In this document: piece by piece, positions 1 to 12,290 of the stretch
Layout: every line of letters starts with the position of its first letter
Position numbering within the stretch: position 1 is the stretch's first letter
Source of the DNA: Manduca sexta
Lineage: Eukaryota; Arthropoda; Insecta; Lepidoptera; Sphingidae
Assembly (NCBI RefSeq): GCF_014839805.1
Contig: NC_051118.1
Coordinates: 7,432,391 to 7,496,390, forward strand
DNA length: 64,000 bases
Direction of reading: 5' to 3'
Notes under the pieces: generated by a model
The model's database searches: none
Told to the model about the DNA's origin: nothing
The model's input: the letters and a program-made list of their open reading frames with translations, nothing else
Program-made: the position numbers and the translations under genes

Positions 1-2525
1 TTAACGTAACTTTTTGTGTGCCGCGGGAAAAGAGGTAGCGAACAATTTAAAGATTAACGTACAAGCGAAGCATTGTTAGAACGACAAGACATCTTTTTAC
101 ACACCTGACTCACTGATAACGTCATTTCTTATTCAAATTCCTTAGATATAAATGTTTTGAAACAATTCTCGACTTTATTTTATATATGATAGAGTAGAGA
201 GTTCTTTCGTTTTAAAGTAAAAATATTTAAGTTTTTCGAGCCGCTAATGTTTTTTGTACATAAAACATCATGTCCTTACGTTAATGTATGAGACTTTGAA
301 GGTAAACAAAAGTTTAATGGTATTTTTGATGATGATGGACAGTTAATGGTCTCTCGCGAAGTCCTTATGAACTGGTAAAGTGGAATTGATACTAGTAACA
401 AATATAATTGTTCAAGACACTGTACACAAAAAAATATAATCGTCTTGTTTTACTTAATATATAAAAAATGCTTATATTATTTAAATATGGTTTATACCTC
501 CAGTGATTAATTAACCCTCGCTTTGCTGCCGTCGACCTTACTTTTTCTAACGTCTAAAATTTATTTTTATACATGCAAATGACCAGTGATTGTCACAGTA
601 AAAAAATAATAACCTCATTGGAGTGACAAATTTTAACTAAAATATAGTTGGCATAAGGAACTTTGAATAAAAAAGATATATATTAAAAAAAATATAATAA
701 TTCAAAAACACCGTTCCAATTTTAAAATGGTTAATGATTGAATAGATTTAAACATACAATTTATTTCCGTTAAACTTGAAGCGCGTCGTCGGCAGTTGGT
801 TGGTTCTGCATAAGTCCTTTGTTTGAGCCCTTATGTCCAGCATTATATGTATTTTAACATCTATAGATAACAATCTAAGTATAAGGTACACTTTAAATGC
901 ACATTATAATCTACGCCGCACAATCCCGCACCGCTATCGGCCGATAAACAGATTACGCGAAAGCGCATACGATATTTTGCAACCGGATCTCGTTTGAATG
1001 CGAAGTTTTGTAAATTTTGCTTTACTTCAACAGCTCGTATATTCCAAACTAGGTTATAACTGCAGCTTTGTCTGCCTGAAAAACTTTTTCGTGAATAATA
1101 TATTCATATATAAAACTCAGGAGTAATGTAGCTTCCTATTAGTGAAAAAATAATTAAAATCGGTTAAGTACTTTCTGAGATTAGGGTGTTCAAACTATTC
1201 ATCTTTATAATATTAGTATAGGAGGAATAAATATTCATTCATAAGTAGAGATTTTATTTTATGTATTTCAGGGAAGGTAAAATAAAATGTAGACATCGAA
1301 TGCCTACTTCATTTTTGTGAAATATACATTTTTTCAGACCTGTCAATTACGTCGAATACAACAGGGATAATTGAAAATAGGTAGATGTTTGTTTACATTT
1401 TATTCTTTCTTTCCCTAACGTCATGTGTTAGTGAGAATTAGAAGTTATGAAATATATTTTTGAAATTTTATCGACTCAATAATTGTTAATATCGTACATA
1501 TTTCGATTTCGTAACAAATGCTTATTTCAAGTTTGTTTTTAACCGACTTTCAAAAAAGTGCTCAATCTGTTTTTTTTGTCATTTTATACTAAAATGATAT
1601 CTGGTGATCTACGTACCATTTGGAACTGATAAGTTAATGTTAATAATTAAAGGTTTGAAGTACACATGATTCCATTATTGACCCAATTCATACCCTTTAT
1701 CGACTTCCAAAAAAGAGCTCCTCAATTCGTTTTTTTACTTTACAAAAAAAGAGCAGCTTCTCAAACCTTTTTTTTCATTTTACACTATAATTATATTGTT
1801 TGGAACTGATAAGTTAATGTGAATAATTGAAAGTTTGATGTACACATGATTCTATTATTAACCCAGTTTATAAAAATACCCACATACAAATGTATTGATA
1901 ATAGATTATCACTCAGATATTTCCCTCGTAACGTGACGCGACGTCTTATTTATAGGAGTTTATTTGTCGCTCTTACTCGTTAGATGATCGTGTGACGTCA
2001 TCGGTTCTCTGTAAAACTCCGCGGTGGAACAAATCGCATTATTGGATTTTCTAGGAATTAAGCTAATATGCTGATTCATTTTATTGCCAGAGACGGGAAT
2101 TAAAAAAAATAATAAAACACGTCCGAGTGAGAAAAACACCATATATTAAAGAAGGTAACGTAGGGTTGTGCCTCAGTTTCAAATTAAAAATAATTTTAAT
2201 TAGGTAATGGTTAGTAGGCGAATAACAAACGTAGCGAATAGGTGGCAGTGACTACTGCATTAGAAAATTCGGATCTTTTCCAAGGTTCTTGGCAATGAAA
2301 GCTTAATATCATGTGAATAAGGTCGCGTTTCGCCTAAACGTCATATTAGCCGACTAACAACGAGCCCCGAAGAGATAAAACCCGGTATGGCATTAAGGAG
2401 TTATGACAACCCTAACGTAGCGTCAGCAGAACAATACGACTCAAAGATCTAAAGCTTACAAAGGTTGGCAACGCAACGATGAGTCCTGTCGTATTGGTAT
2501 TCGGCGGAAATTACTATCGCCAGAC
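1..2525. other. AT-rich upstream DNA, no gene seen
   Basis: No supportable gene. It contains a degenerate RTE/Helitron-like tail around 1060-1220 (GGAGTAATGTAGCTTCCTAT motif, ending ATAATATTAGTATAGG) and a two-copy 180-bp-period repeat at 1619-1873. Confidence 0.6.
1619..1873. repeat. direct repeat, two units 180 bp apart
   Basis: TGGAACTGATAAGTTAATGT begins at 1621 and again at 1801. Each copy is followed by about 50 further similar bases ending near CACATGATTC...ATTATT. The spacer contains ACTTCCAAAAAAGAG, a motif common in lepidopteran dispersed repeats. Confidence 0.7.
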
Positions 2526-2710
2526 TGGTTCGGTAGCGTAGTTGTATTACGGTACTACTACGATGCTGAAGTTTCGGGTTCGACCCCCGGGCAAAGTGAT
2601 TTTAGATTTTTCTACTCAATATCAGCCCGAAGTCTGGTGTCCGATATGTCGATGGGCTCGGTGGAAAGTTGCGCCTCTGCTTTTTAGAATAAAAGGCGTG
2701 AGTATGTGTA
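2526..2710 (+). mobile_element. A-family tRNA-derived SINE, internally deleted
   Basis: The head has an A-box-like GGTAGCGTAGTTG and a B box GGGTTCGACCCC, followed by the family body (GGCAAAGTGAT, TCAGCCCGAAGTCTGG, CGATATGTCGATGGGCTCG). The section between the body and the GCGCCTCTGC end is shortened. Confidence 0.75.
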
Positions 2711-3744
2711 CTATCAGGTGACCCATTTGCCCCCTATTCCTCTACTTAAAAAAGAACATTAAAAAGACAGTACGCATCGAAACCTTAGTCACCCCGAGCA
2801 ATGTCTCGCAACGACAACGCGCGGCGCACAATACAATGTGTTATGATAATTCAAGGCTGCACTTCCTCTGAGGCGATGGACAGACCGCGCGGGAAGACGC
2901 TGCGTTTTTTTTGCCGTTTTTATCTTGCAAGTTAAAGTGATTGCCTAGTAATAGCCTAAATATATTTATGACTAATGATCAAGGGTCATTATATTTTTTT
3001 TATGCCGGCTTGCTACGTCCACCGTGTGACCCGCTGTACCACAAGGATATAATATAACTGTTTTTCCTATAATATATTTAGTTGCTATATGTTAAGTACT
3101 ATCACATAAGCATAATAATGCCGTGTTACACTTCCAGTCATACCACATTATTCTAAATATATCCTTACACATAAAACTATCATGAATGTACTCCAATTGT
3201 CATCAGCTTCAGGAGGTCCATTACTGAAACATAAGTGAAAGATTTCTAGACTGACTCGTTAGAAACAGTCTACATCGAAAACGTTATAGTATGTCTGCGT
3301 TTATGAATATCAAAACCCGTTCACATGTTAAAATTAAAATCATATTTAATACAAATCATTCTTTAAAAACATGCGTCTATTCAAAGTAACGCAGTCATGG
3401 TGTGTTAGTGGCCTAATCCGGTGCGCACGCGCCGGGGCCTTTGACCACAATTTCCTACCTTCACGTCTTCTCCGAGTGAAACTATCTTGGAATGGTATTG
3501 TGTGTAATATTCATTGAGTAGGTTTGTTAGGTCCGTCTAGGGTTCTGCGTTGGGGTCCTTGTTGATGCCAAATGAGGTGGGATAAGATCTTACAGAATTA
3601 AAATCGGAAATCTTAGTTCCTACTTATGTAAATGTTTGTAAAGATGTTTGGATGCGAGAAGTAAACGCAGGAATACTGACCGGATTTGAATGACATTGGC
3701 GGATTACCTCAAGATGTTTTCCTTCACAAATAAACCGATAATCA
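2711..3744. other. no gene or recognised repeat
   Basis: AT-rich sequence with a small GC-richer patch at 3415-3470 (GGTGCGCACGCGCCGGGGCC). Nothing else is supportable. Confidence 0.5.
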
Positions 3745-3938
3745 ATACATAGTATAAAACAAAGTCGCTTTCTCTGTCCCTATCTATGTATGCTTAAATC
3801 TTTAAAACTACGCAACGGATTTTGATGCGTTTTTTTTTAATAGATAGAGTGATTCAAGAGGAAAGTTTATATGTATAATAATAACATCCATTAAATAGTC
3901 AGCATTGCACCCGTGCGAAGCCGGGGCGGGTCGCTAGT
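3745..3938 (+). mobile_element. Helitron-like 3' end (G family)
   Basis: The tail reads ACCCG (3909-3913), loop, CGGGT (3927-3931), then CTAG (3934-3937) and T: a terminal hairpin followed by CTAG-T, the signature of Helitron 3' ends. The body (TTTTGATGCG, GATAGAGTGATTCAAGAGG, ATAACATCCATTAAATAG) recurs inverted at 9935-10125. Confidence 0.6.
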
Positions 3939-3947
3939 TAGCCACAC

Positions 3948-4107
3948 CAGTGGCGAAGGATGATATTTTCCATAAGGGAACCCGATAATATATACGTACT
4001 AATATGCATAAATGTGGTTTGTAAATAGTTTAAATGATAATTAGATTTTGCATAAATAAGCAAAGGGAAGAAGGTAAGAATCGGGTTATATTGACCCTTT
4101 GCCACTG
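3948..4107. mobile_element. 160-bp MITE with CAGTGGCGAAGG-type ends
   Basis: The left end CAGTGGCGAAGGAT is the inverted match of the right end CCCTTTGCCACTG. The interior motif ATGATAATTAGATTTTGCAT recurs in copies near 11.1 and 26.6 kb. It sits directly after a Helitron-like terminus. Confidence 0.7.
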
Positions 4108-4295
4108 CAGTACATACGTTACTACGAAGTCACGCATGTGCCCAGGTTTTGAACCTGCGGAGCTGCATCTCATTAGTCTGTTCCATTCCGGACTTGGTCA
4201 TCTCAACTTTGTAGGATCACTATTACAAGAGGTTATGTTAAATTGTCTTTATGTCAAAAAAAAATAGTTACAAAATTTTCAAGATGATAAAAATT

Positions 4296-4557
4296 ACATA
4301 CATAACATCACGCATTTTATCCCCGAAGGGGTATGCAGAGGCGCAACTAGGGCACCCACTTTTCGCCAAGTATGTTCCGTACCATGATGTAATAGGGGGC
4401 GAGCCTATCGCCATATCGGGCACAAATTCCAGACTCCGGGCTGATATTGAGCAGAAAAACCCAAATATCACTTTGCCCGACCCGGGATTCGAACCCAGGA
4501 CCTCAGAGCGCTATTGTACCGGACATGCAATACAACTACGCCACCGAGGCAGTCAGA
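4296..4557 (-). mobile_element. A-family SINE, nearly full length, with target-site duplication
   Basis: The B box GGGTTCGAATCCCGGG lies on the minus strand, with the A-box region GTGGCGTAGTTG near 4545. The body ends CCCCTTCGGGGATAAAATGC. It is flanked by GATAAAAATT at 4286-4295 and 4558-4567. Open frames over this element are not genes. Confidence 0.85.
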
Positions 4558-4567
4558 GATAAAAATT

Positions 4568-5360
4568 GGAAGACCATAATTTTTCCCCTTTATTTACCTT
4601 TCGGGATTAATGGATTTTTTCACTCAAAAATATATAATCATATGTTATATAATTCAATTTATACAAAATAACATAATTTCTTTTTATAGTGAGCCAATGA
4701 CTTACGCCAAGAATACCTAACAAAATGATTTCTCAGTACCACTAACGATCAGCGCTCATTGAAACTGCTAGAGATTCTCACGAACATATAAAAAAGAAAG
4801 CCATACATCAGTATTCAGATGTGATCGTTGTGTGACGCGGTGGCGCCTGTGTACTGACTTCGCGTCATTTATAGCGCTAATTAGTATGTAATCGCACTTA
4901 ATCGTGTGAGGAAATGGTTGCGGTTGGTATGTCCTGATGTCATGTTCTTGTGATGGGTTTTTGTTATTGGTTGGGTAGTGAGGTGTGAAGTGAGAATCCA
5001 GATTGATTAGTTTATAGTCATAATTGTAATTATGTGTAAAATTGTTTTAGCGCGATAAAAAATTGCCTATAGCATCAGAAGTAATGTAGCTTTCTATGAG
5101 TTAAATATTTTCAAAATCGATCTAGAAGTTTCTGAGGGCGTTCAAGCAAACTCTTCAGCTTTATACACATAATTTGTTCAAAAAGATATGACATAGAACC
5201 TTGTTATAGTGAGCCAGTGGTATGTCACTACAAGATTCCGAGACACTGGTAGTACCCCAGTAGTAGGTCTAAAGGGCGATCTGATGCGATGGTCGGACCA
5301 AGTCGGATTCGCACTCGACAGCAAGATGCACGAAGCAATCCACCAGAGAACCGGCACCAT
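4568..5360. other. no gene; fragments of a dispersed repeat
   Basis: GTTATAGTGAGCCAGTGGTA at 5202 resembles sequence near 59180 and the start at 4686, so part is repetitive. A degenerate RTE/Helitron-like tail (AGAAGTAATGTAGCTTTCTA) lies near 5080-5160. Confidence 0.5.
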
Positions 5361-5714
5361 TGGCGCAGTATAATAATAATAATATCAACCCTGTATTGTA
5401 TACTTACCCACTGCTGAGCACGGGCCTCCTCTACTACTAAGAGGGATTAGGCCTTAGTCCACCACGCTGGCCTAGTGCGGATTGGTAGACTTCACACACC
5501 TTCGAAATTCCTATAGAGAACCTCTCAGATGTGCAGGTTTCCTCACGATGTTTTCCTTCACCGTTAAAGCGAACAATAAATTCACAAAGAATACACACAT
5601 GTTTTTAGAAATGTCAGAGGTGTGTGCCCTTGGGATTTGAATCTGCGGACATTCGTCTTGGCAGTTCGTTCCACACCCAACTAGGCTATCGCCGCTTAGT
5701 TTTGGCGCAGTATA
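5361..5714 (-). mobile_element. B-family tRNA-derived SINE with perfect 13-bp target-site duplication
   Basis: On the minus strand the head is AGCGGCGATAGCCTAGTTGG with B box GTTCAAATCC-like sequence, and the tail runs to CTGATATTATTATTAT-like repeats. TTGGCGCAGTATA stands at 5361-5373 and again at 5702-5714, bracketing the element exactly. Confidence 0.9.
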
Positions 5715-8150
5715 GTTTGGAATAAAGTGATCCGTGTAGGGATCTGACCCTCAGCATTGAGGACATAGACTCAAGTAGGAGGAGGTAGTACCAAGCAGTT
5801 ACCTCATCCAGATCTTTGAATTACAAAGCACTGCGTCACCTGCGCTCGTCACCAAGACTTGAGATTTCAAGTCTCATAATGGCCAGTAATGATTGAATCA
5901 ATATCAAAGGTCATGCAAATGCTGCAATCATGCAATGCTGATGTCAGGGGAAGTCTATCTCAGTCGAAGCATTAGTTTCCTGTGTATAAAAACAGGAAAG
6001 TCACATTTGTACTAAAAATAACTATTACTAATACACCTATCGTATAGTGCATATTCTAATGCAGGTTACACGTTCACTATGAGTGTAGTTTTACAACTGT
6101 ATTCATTGTCGTATATTCTATAGACACGAACGTCCATATAAACTGTTTGTTGAAAATCTGAACTAAAATGGCAAACCAAACGTCACTGTTATAACTTATT
6201 TATTCACTTGAACAACAAATATTTGTTATTCACATCCAGGTTTACACTTCGAGTTTTTATATTATGAGCGCCACTCCGTACATAACCCCACGCTGTCAAT
6301 GTTGAAATCATACTAAAGTCAGGCGTACGGATTGCAGTACAGTTGAGTCGAACACGATGAGTGTACGGAACACCAGATCTAGTACGTAGTACATATAGTA
6401 TATCGATGACTGTATTACTATCTCTTAGCGTTAATACTATGTTGTAAAATAGGTTGCTAGCCTTTCTCCAGATTAGGCAAAATTTGGTGGCAATTTTATC
6501 GCAGTCCCGTATGAATCCTTAATTTTTGTATTATTGGAAAGATATACAGTTGACAACTACTACTGTGTTATGGTTGAATATATATGTGTCAGCAATCATT
6601 AAAAAGGACTTAAAAATAAGCTGCAGATTTTCTGGTTCGCGTCTGAAACTAAGTGATTGTTTTTGGGTTTCATATTAGTAAATATATATAATATGTTATT
6701 TCAATAATTTTTATTTGTATACTTTTGAAATAAAAGCAGTATGTTGTTACTCTGAAAGAGAAACAACATTTATAACTATTACTTCACATTCACAAATATC
6801 TTAAATCTTTATTTAACCGTTTTAAATTCAAATGTCATTTTACTTTCAATGTTGTCAATCTTGTCTATTAAAAAAAACCATAGAGATATTTAAAAATAAT
6901 AAAATTAAATGAAGTGTTAAAAACTTCATTTACATATATTTGGGAAATAAAGATAATTGCGTTTCTTCTTCATTTATCATCCTAGAATTCAATTGAAAAT
7001 ATCTATGTAACGACTATGATATGAACAGAAATATAGTGACACATATCACAATATTGTTCAGTCAAAATAAAAATCGTATCCAATTTGACGTTGGTCACTC
7101 AACATCTATTCGATGTTCTCATTCATAACATCTATCTGATACTTTACGGGTTATTGCACCGCTGTTCCTCCGCAGACACACTCGTCCAAGTATGTTAGTT
7201 CAAAAATGTGACCCGCCTTTCCAATGGTCAATTTAATTCATCAAACAATAACCGCTCGTGCTACAAGTATCTGACCGATACCGTTCTAGGATCGATTCGA
7301 TAGCATCGTACCATTTCTGTTTGTGTACTAGTACTTTCTTGCCCCACGGCTGTACGCTAGGCAATGGTCATCGAACCAATTGGCGAGGTGAAAGGTGTCG
7401 TAGGAGAAATGGAGAGGGGGGAATGTTGATTGTCCAAACGGTGTACATGTCTGTATTAAATGATAATTAAATGTATTTTGTGTGCCGATTTGAGACTAAT
7501 TACTTTTTGAAGATAAATATATTTGGTACGTTCGTTAAGCGGTTCTTTTTATATCTCGTTATGGTGATGATATGTTTAGCGTGTAAAACGTTCACTAATA
7601 AAGGCAATTGCTAGTAGTAATTATAATGCTGGTATATTGGTACGCGATGAACAGTATGGATTGATCCAGTACCTTTTTATAGTTCTTTATTGTAGTACTA
7701 TGTTAATAGTTCGCGAAGTGGAGAGTGAAACATTACATTCAAGACTTTCTGCAGTGTATTACTTATTGACTTTGATGCGTGCTTCGGCATGTTTATTTTG
7801 TTTTGATCATTAATCACTTTCTGCTTATCTACTTAACGGGCTTAGTAGTGGAACCACGTATGTTTTTAATTATATTTCTCGGAAATTATTCCTTTCATTC
7901 ATTCATTTTGTATCACTGCCAGTTCTTAATTGAACAGTTGATATTTTAATTTAGTCATCAATTTCTAAATTAATTAATTCTTTTTTTATTATTAGTTGCC
8001 AGTTTGAAATAATTCCATTTTCAAATTCGTGAAGTGACACTTTACTTTTTTTTTCTCGCTAAAGAATATAGTGGATTATAAGAAGGATGATATATCCCGG
8101 GATATGAATACATTTGAACCCAAACAGTAGGTATTGAATTATAACATGAT
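5715..8150. other. AT-rich DNA, no gene seen
   Basis: A D-family fragment lies at 5788-5885 (CCAGATCTTTGAATTACAAAG, CACCTGCGCTCGTCACC). The rest of the stretch showed only short open frames without ATG context or similarity. Confidence 0.5.
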
Positions 8151-8151
8151 T

Positions 8152-8280
8152 ATTTCTTATGTTTACGCGAATGTTAGACATTAAAATTAAACTATTTTTC
8201 GGATTTTATCGCGGTTTTAATATTTTAGTTTTCTCCCGATGTTTCGAAGACTGCAGCCTTCATGGTCACGGGGGGGACTG
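8152..8280 (+). repeat. F-family dispersed repeat
   Basis: It starts TTTCTTATGTTTACGCGAAT and ends TGCAGCCTTCATGGTCACGG. It has relatives at 12.2, 33.2, 34.7, 48.2, 49.2 and 63.0 kb. The class (MITE, Helitron or SINE) is not resolved. Confidence 0.7.
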
Positions 8281-9130
8281 AGGTGTTGTTCATCCGCAAA
8301 GTCACAATATCTACCTACATTTTACAAATATACAACTTTTTATATTTAGCTGTTGGTAACTCCTGGTGGTTGTGTAGTAGGTAACAAGGTTATGATGACC
8401 CAACCGATCATACATCTAAATACCTTCCCAATATCTTGTAATTGCGTTGTACAAATGTATGGGTTGCGCCGCTCGGGCCGCTGTTTAACTACGTCCCGTT
8501 ACGAACCGGTCGCGTCGGTGGGATTCCGCGCGTTCCCCACCGGCGAGCGATCGGATTCTGTTTGCGTTTGGCGATTTGTGATCACCTACTGTATGATTTA
8601 AGTTTAAATTCCAATAAAACACTTATTTCATGTAAAGTTGTTGACTTTGTATTTTTTTGTACTATTATTTTGATAATGTTTATGTAAATCTTGTTCTATT
8701 GGATATAGAAATGCGGCAGTCAATCTGAACTGTTTTAATAGGTAAAAGACAAAGTGAATTAAGTTTCAGAGGATTCATCTAATAAGGATGAATAACAATA
8801 ATAGACGAGTTGGTGTCTTGTTTTAGCATCCAAAGTATTTATGTGATTTCGGCTTGTGCAGTCAGCAACCAAAGTATCTATTTCAATCGCCTTTATATTT
8901 TTATTTTGTTAACCATTTTTTGTTCACTAAAATAAACTTCAAAGAGTTTGGTTTATTAAGATAAAAAAAAGAATATTTTGATTGAAGGTAATGTGTATCC
9001 TGTATAAGCGTTTTGAATTTGTTCAGCTGATTTTGTAGGTGACTGTACATTACTGCATGTAGAAACAGGTACTCATTACAGAACTATCCTTGTTCATATA
9101 CAAGATCTACTATTCACAAAAAAATTAATT
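8281..9130. other. GC-richer patch then AT-rich DNA, no gene confirmed
   Basis: 8455-8570 is CpG-rich (GCCGCTCGGGCCGC, GGTCGCGTCGGTGGG) with two overlapping short open frames and an AATAAAA at about 8613, but no recognised protein. It may be internal sequence of the preceding repeat. Confidence 0.35.
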
Positions 9131-9243
9131 ATTTTACTACACAGTGACTACACAGTGATGCTTGGCGGCAGAAATAGACACTGCGTTGGTACCTAGTACC
9201 TACCCACGTGGACTCTGACATATGAGAGACCTACCACCAGTAG
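9131..9243. repeat. D/E-family dispersed repeat fragment
   Basis: CTTGGCGGCAGAAATAGACA through CATATGAGAGACCTACCACC matches sequence at 58485-58565. Confidence 0.65.
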
Positions 9244-9284
9244 TCAGCCCCACATGCTTAGCTAATCGCGAGTTCCCGATATTA

Positions 9285-9440
9285 GTGATTCTGTAACGTC
9301 GCGTAACGGTGCGCGCGCGCCGCGGCTCGGTCAATGGTCATGGAAATTGGATCCCATTCTTGAGATCTGGCTCGTAACGTGCTGTCGGCACGCACAATGG
9401 TATTCCGGTTTCATTCGCACGGTGTGGGGTTCGGTTTTCG
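9285..9440. promoter_or_regulatory. CpG-rich patch, possible regulatory DNA
   Basis: CGTCGCGTAACGGTGCGCGC and CGCCGCGGCTCGG stand out against AT-rich flanks. No TATA box, gene start or repeat family was recognised. Confidence 0.2.
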
Positions 9441-9934
9441 GTAAAACTGTTGTGGATATTTCGGAATCATGATGGCCTATAGATGTTTTATTCTTGCGTG
9501 ACTAGAATAAAAATCGTCGCCGTATTACGGTAAATTGTGGAACTTATTTCTTATATACAAAAGGTTCATTTTAAAAAGCCTCTAAAGCAGGTTTTTTATT
9601 TTCCTGGTCGGGCTATAGTTATTTTTCTTTTCTATATATTGAATAATCTTAACGTAAATAGTATGCTTATATGGCGTATATATATGGAAACTGGAAAGAT
9701 ACGGAACCTTCATAATTATCATCAGCTCACGCATTACGCAAGTCAATTAATTTACAATAATAACTCTTGTATCAATCAGGTTAACGTTGTTAATCGCTCG
9801 CACACATCTCGCGGTAACAAGATATTGCCGAAAGCGGGGTGTTTGATCTCTGAGCTGGTTCTTATTGTATGTTGATTAATACGAACAATGTAGATATGTT
9901 TTTGTTTGATAAGAAGTGAATTAGTTTATTATGG

Positions 9935-10125
9935 ACTAGCGACCCACCCCGGCTTCGCACGGGTGCAATATTTCTCCTATTTAATGGATGTTATTATACA
10001 CATAAACCTTCCTCTTGAATCACTCTATCTATTAAAAAAACCGCATCAAAATCCGTTGCGTAGTTTTAAAGATTTAAGCACACATAGGGACAGAGAAAGC
10101 GACTTTGTTTTATACTATGTAGTGA
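9935..10125 (-). mobile_element. Helitron-like 3' end (G family), inverted relative to the copy at 3.9 kb
   Basis: It begins ACTAG then CGACCCACCCCGGCTTCGCA and CGGGTGC, the reverse complement of the hairpin-CTAG-T terminus at 3909-3938, and continues with the same body up to GACTTTGTTTTATACTATG. Confidence 0.6.
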
Positions 10126-10263
10126 TTTATATTTATGTAGCTTAATTATGCCAACTCGATTCGTAAATAATTATTTGGTAGGAATATACGGAGAATATCT
10201 CTAAGTCGGAACAAAAACCATATATTTTTATGTTTTCGGGTGGATTTCTGCATGCTTTTAGTT

Positions 10264-10627
10264 CAGAGGTTTCCATTTTTTTTTTCTCACAGACCCCTTT
10301 TCTAAATTTTGCTGATTCTGCTACACTTTTTTTTTTGTTTCGTCTTACAAGTACCGCCCAGCCATAACGAGGGGCTTCTGGACGTTTGTGTTAGGGTTAC
10401 CCTGCCTCTTACGACCCCTATCAATATTATTTGCCTACATTGATAGGCGAAGTTAAGCCAACATTTTAGTACTTTACCATCAAACCAGACATATTTTCGT
10501 GGACCCCTGCTTACGAATTGTGGACCTTCATTATTTTATCACGGCAACCTAGACCCCCGTCAAGTCTCCAGTAGACCCGTGGAGGTCTACTGGAGACTTA
10601 CACCTGGACCACTTTTGGGAGTCATTG
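10264..10627. mobile_element. hAT-like non-autonomous element (tentative)
   Basis: The left end CAGAGGTTTCC and the right end GGGAGTCATTG (inverted CAATGACTCCC) resemble the degenerate ends of hAT elements. Flanking 8-mers TTTTAGTT and CTTTAGAT match at six of eight positions. A perfect hairpin lies at its right side. Confidence 0.45.
10562..10599. repeat. perfect 16-bp hairpin with 6-base loop
   Basis: The arm AAGTCTCCAGTAGACC (10562-10577), loop CGTGGA and arm GGTCTACTGGAGACTT (10584-10599) are exact reverse complements. Confidence 0.9.
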
Positions 10628-11091
10628 CTTTAGATTAACAATTGGTACCGGTAGATGGCACTGTACCATGGTTCTAGGATTTTATCTCCGTTTAGGGCAG
10701 GACAAAGACTGTCGGGTCAGCTAGTTTCTAAATATTTAACAAAAACACAACGTTATACCGTTTTAGTGCCGACGGAGTTAAACAAAATGTAATCGACGAC
10801 CGGCGTTCGACAAACATGGGTAATACACTAGGCCAAATGCGAGCCGGAACCGCGGACTCAGGGTTCCGTACACCGTTTAAAATGTTATTATTTATTAATA
10901 CATCAATGTTTCCCCCCTAATATGCGTAACTTTGGGAATACGTGTGTTTGGATGTTTGTTAGAAGTAAACGCATAAACCACTTGTAGGAATAGCATACAG
11001 AGACCTTGGTCTCTGTATCGTTATGAGGTACCTTATAAGCATTTAGCCCGGAAAGGTATATAATAGAAAATTTATGTCCGGTAGTGGCGAA

Positions 11092-11238
11092 GGATGATTT
11101 TTCCGAAAACGAACCCGACACAACATATACTTAGGTACTGATATGCATGAATGCGGTTTGCAAATCTTTCTAATGATAATTAGATTTTACCTATTACGAA
11201 AGGAAAGACAGCAGGAATCGGCAAGACTCTTCACCACT
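11092..11238. mobile_element. CAGTGGCGAAGG-type MITE, second copy
   Basis: AGTGGCGAAGGATGATTTTT at the left and CTTCACCACTG at the right, with the shared interior TAATGATAATTAGATTTTAC. Confidence 0.7.
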
Positions 11239-11786
11239 GATTCCAGTTATAATTTGATAATGTCCAGGCCCTATATCATAGTAACAGATGGTCAGTGAAA
11301 ACGCCAAGAATTTTAACCGCCTTTTTCAATAAATGATGCTAATCTTAATCTTCAATCCGATTTCTAGAATGAACCAATCGAAACGAGTCATTTGTTAACA
11401 TGTCAAAAAATACTTTGCTATGATTGGTTCATTTTTGAGATAGATCGAAAAAAGCAATTGGAAGCGTTTATTAAAAAAGTAAGGTGCGCAGTAAGCGGTA
11501 ATACAGTAAGGTGTATTCAGTTTAAAACAAGAAGGGCTCATTTAAAATCTAGAAGACACAAATGATAGTGCTGTAGGAATCGAAGTCCCGCAAACACTTG
11601 AACACGGAACTCTGAATTGTAATCGGCGGCCGGCGTTCGGCAAACACGCCACAAAAACAACCAGCAATTAGTTTAACCCAGATAATAAATTGACATCTGA
11701 CGATTATCGAGTGCTATAGTCTATTGAACGGCGTGAATTGGGAATTATGACGTTTGGATGGGGTTTAAACGACTAATTCTAATCTG

Positions 11787-11968
11787 GGCCCTTATTCTGT
11801 ATGATTAGTGTAAACGCGTAACGCGGCCGTGTCATGTTATCTTCGAGAAATGTGCGTGGAATGGTATTCTGTAAGCCAAATTTCTATAGTCCTAAACATG
11901 ATGCGTTGTGTTACGTGCTTGTTACACACTGTTAAAATAACACGCGGGATAGAGAATAAGGCCCCTGT
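11787..11968. mobile_element. MITE with GGGCCCTTATTCT-type inverted ends
   Basis: The left end GGGCCCTTATTCTGTA pairs with the right end AGAGAATAAGGCCCC, about 180 bp overall. The inner segments GTGTAAACGCG and CACGCGGG also face each other. No clear target duplication was seen. A 93-codon open frame across it is not considered a gene. Confidence 0.55.
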
Positions 11969-12154
11969 ATTATTCGAACGTGTCGGTATTATTGACTGGC
12001 GAGGGACAATCGGCTCTCAACGCCTCGTAGTCTTTCTGGACGTCACTTTACTTACCACTAGAAGCAGTAATTACTTTGCCGTCTCTATTGAAATGGGATA
12101 TTATTTTTAAGCATTATTCATTGGACTATGGGTGTTGATATTATGTAATCCGCC

Positions 12155-12290
12155 AGTCCGCCTCGTGTACGTGAAGGCTGCAAAGTCTTCGAAACGTAAG
12201 GAGAAAAATTAAACAAATCACGGAAAAATCTGGCTAAGTAGTTTTATTTCCCCATCAAATAGTTACATAAACATAATATAAATCAATAAA
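12155..12290 (-). repeat. F-family dispersed repeat, degraded
   Basis: GTGAAGGCTGCAAAGTCTTC, CGAAACGTAAGGAGAAAAAT and AGTTTTATTTCCCC are the minus-strand counterparts of the copy at 8.15 kb. Confidence 0.6.

Noticed and set aside
4251..4562. 103-codon open frame, and a minus-strand frame at 4268-4471
   Set aside because: Both lie over an A-family SINE with its own target duplication; the frames come from the SINE body.
12155..12290. F-family repeats as a CRISPR-like or satellite array
   Set aside because: Copies are dispersed over 55 kb in both orientations with no regular spacing.
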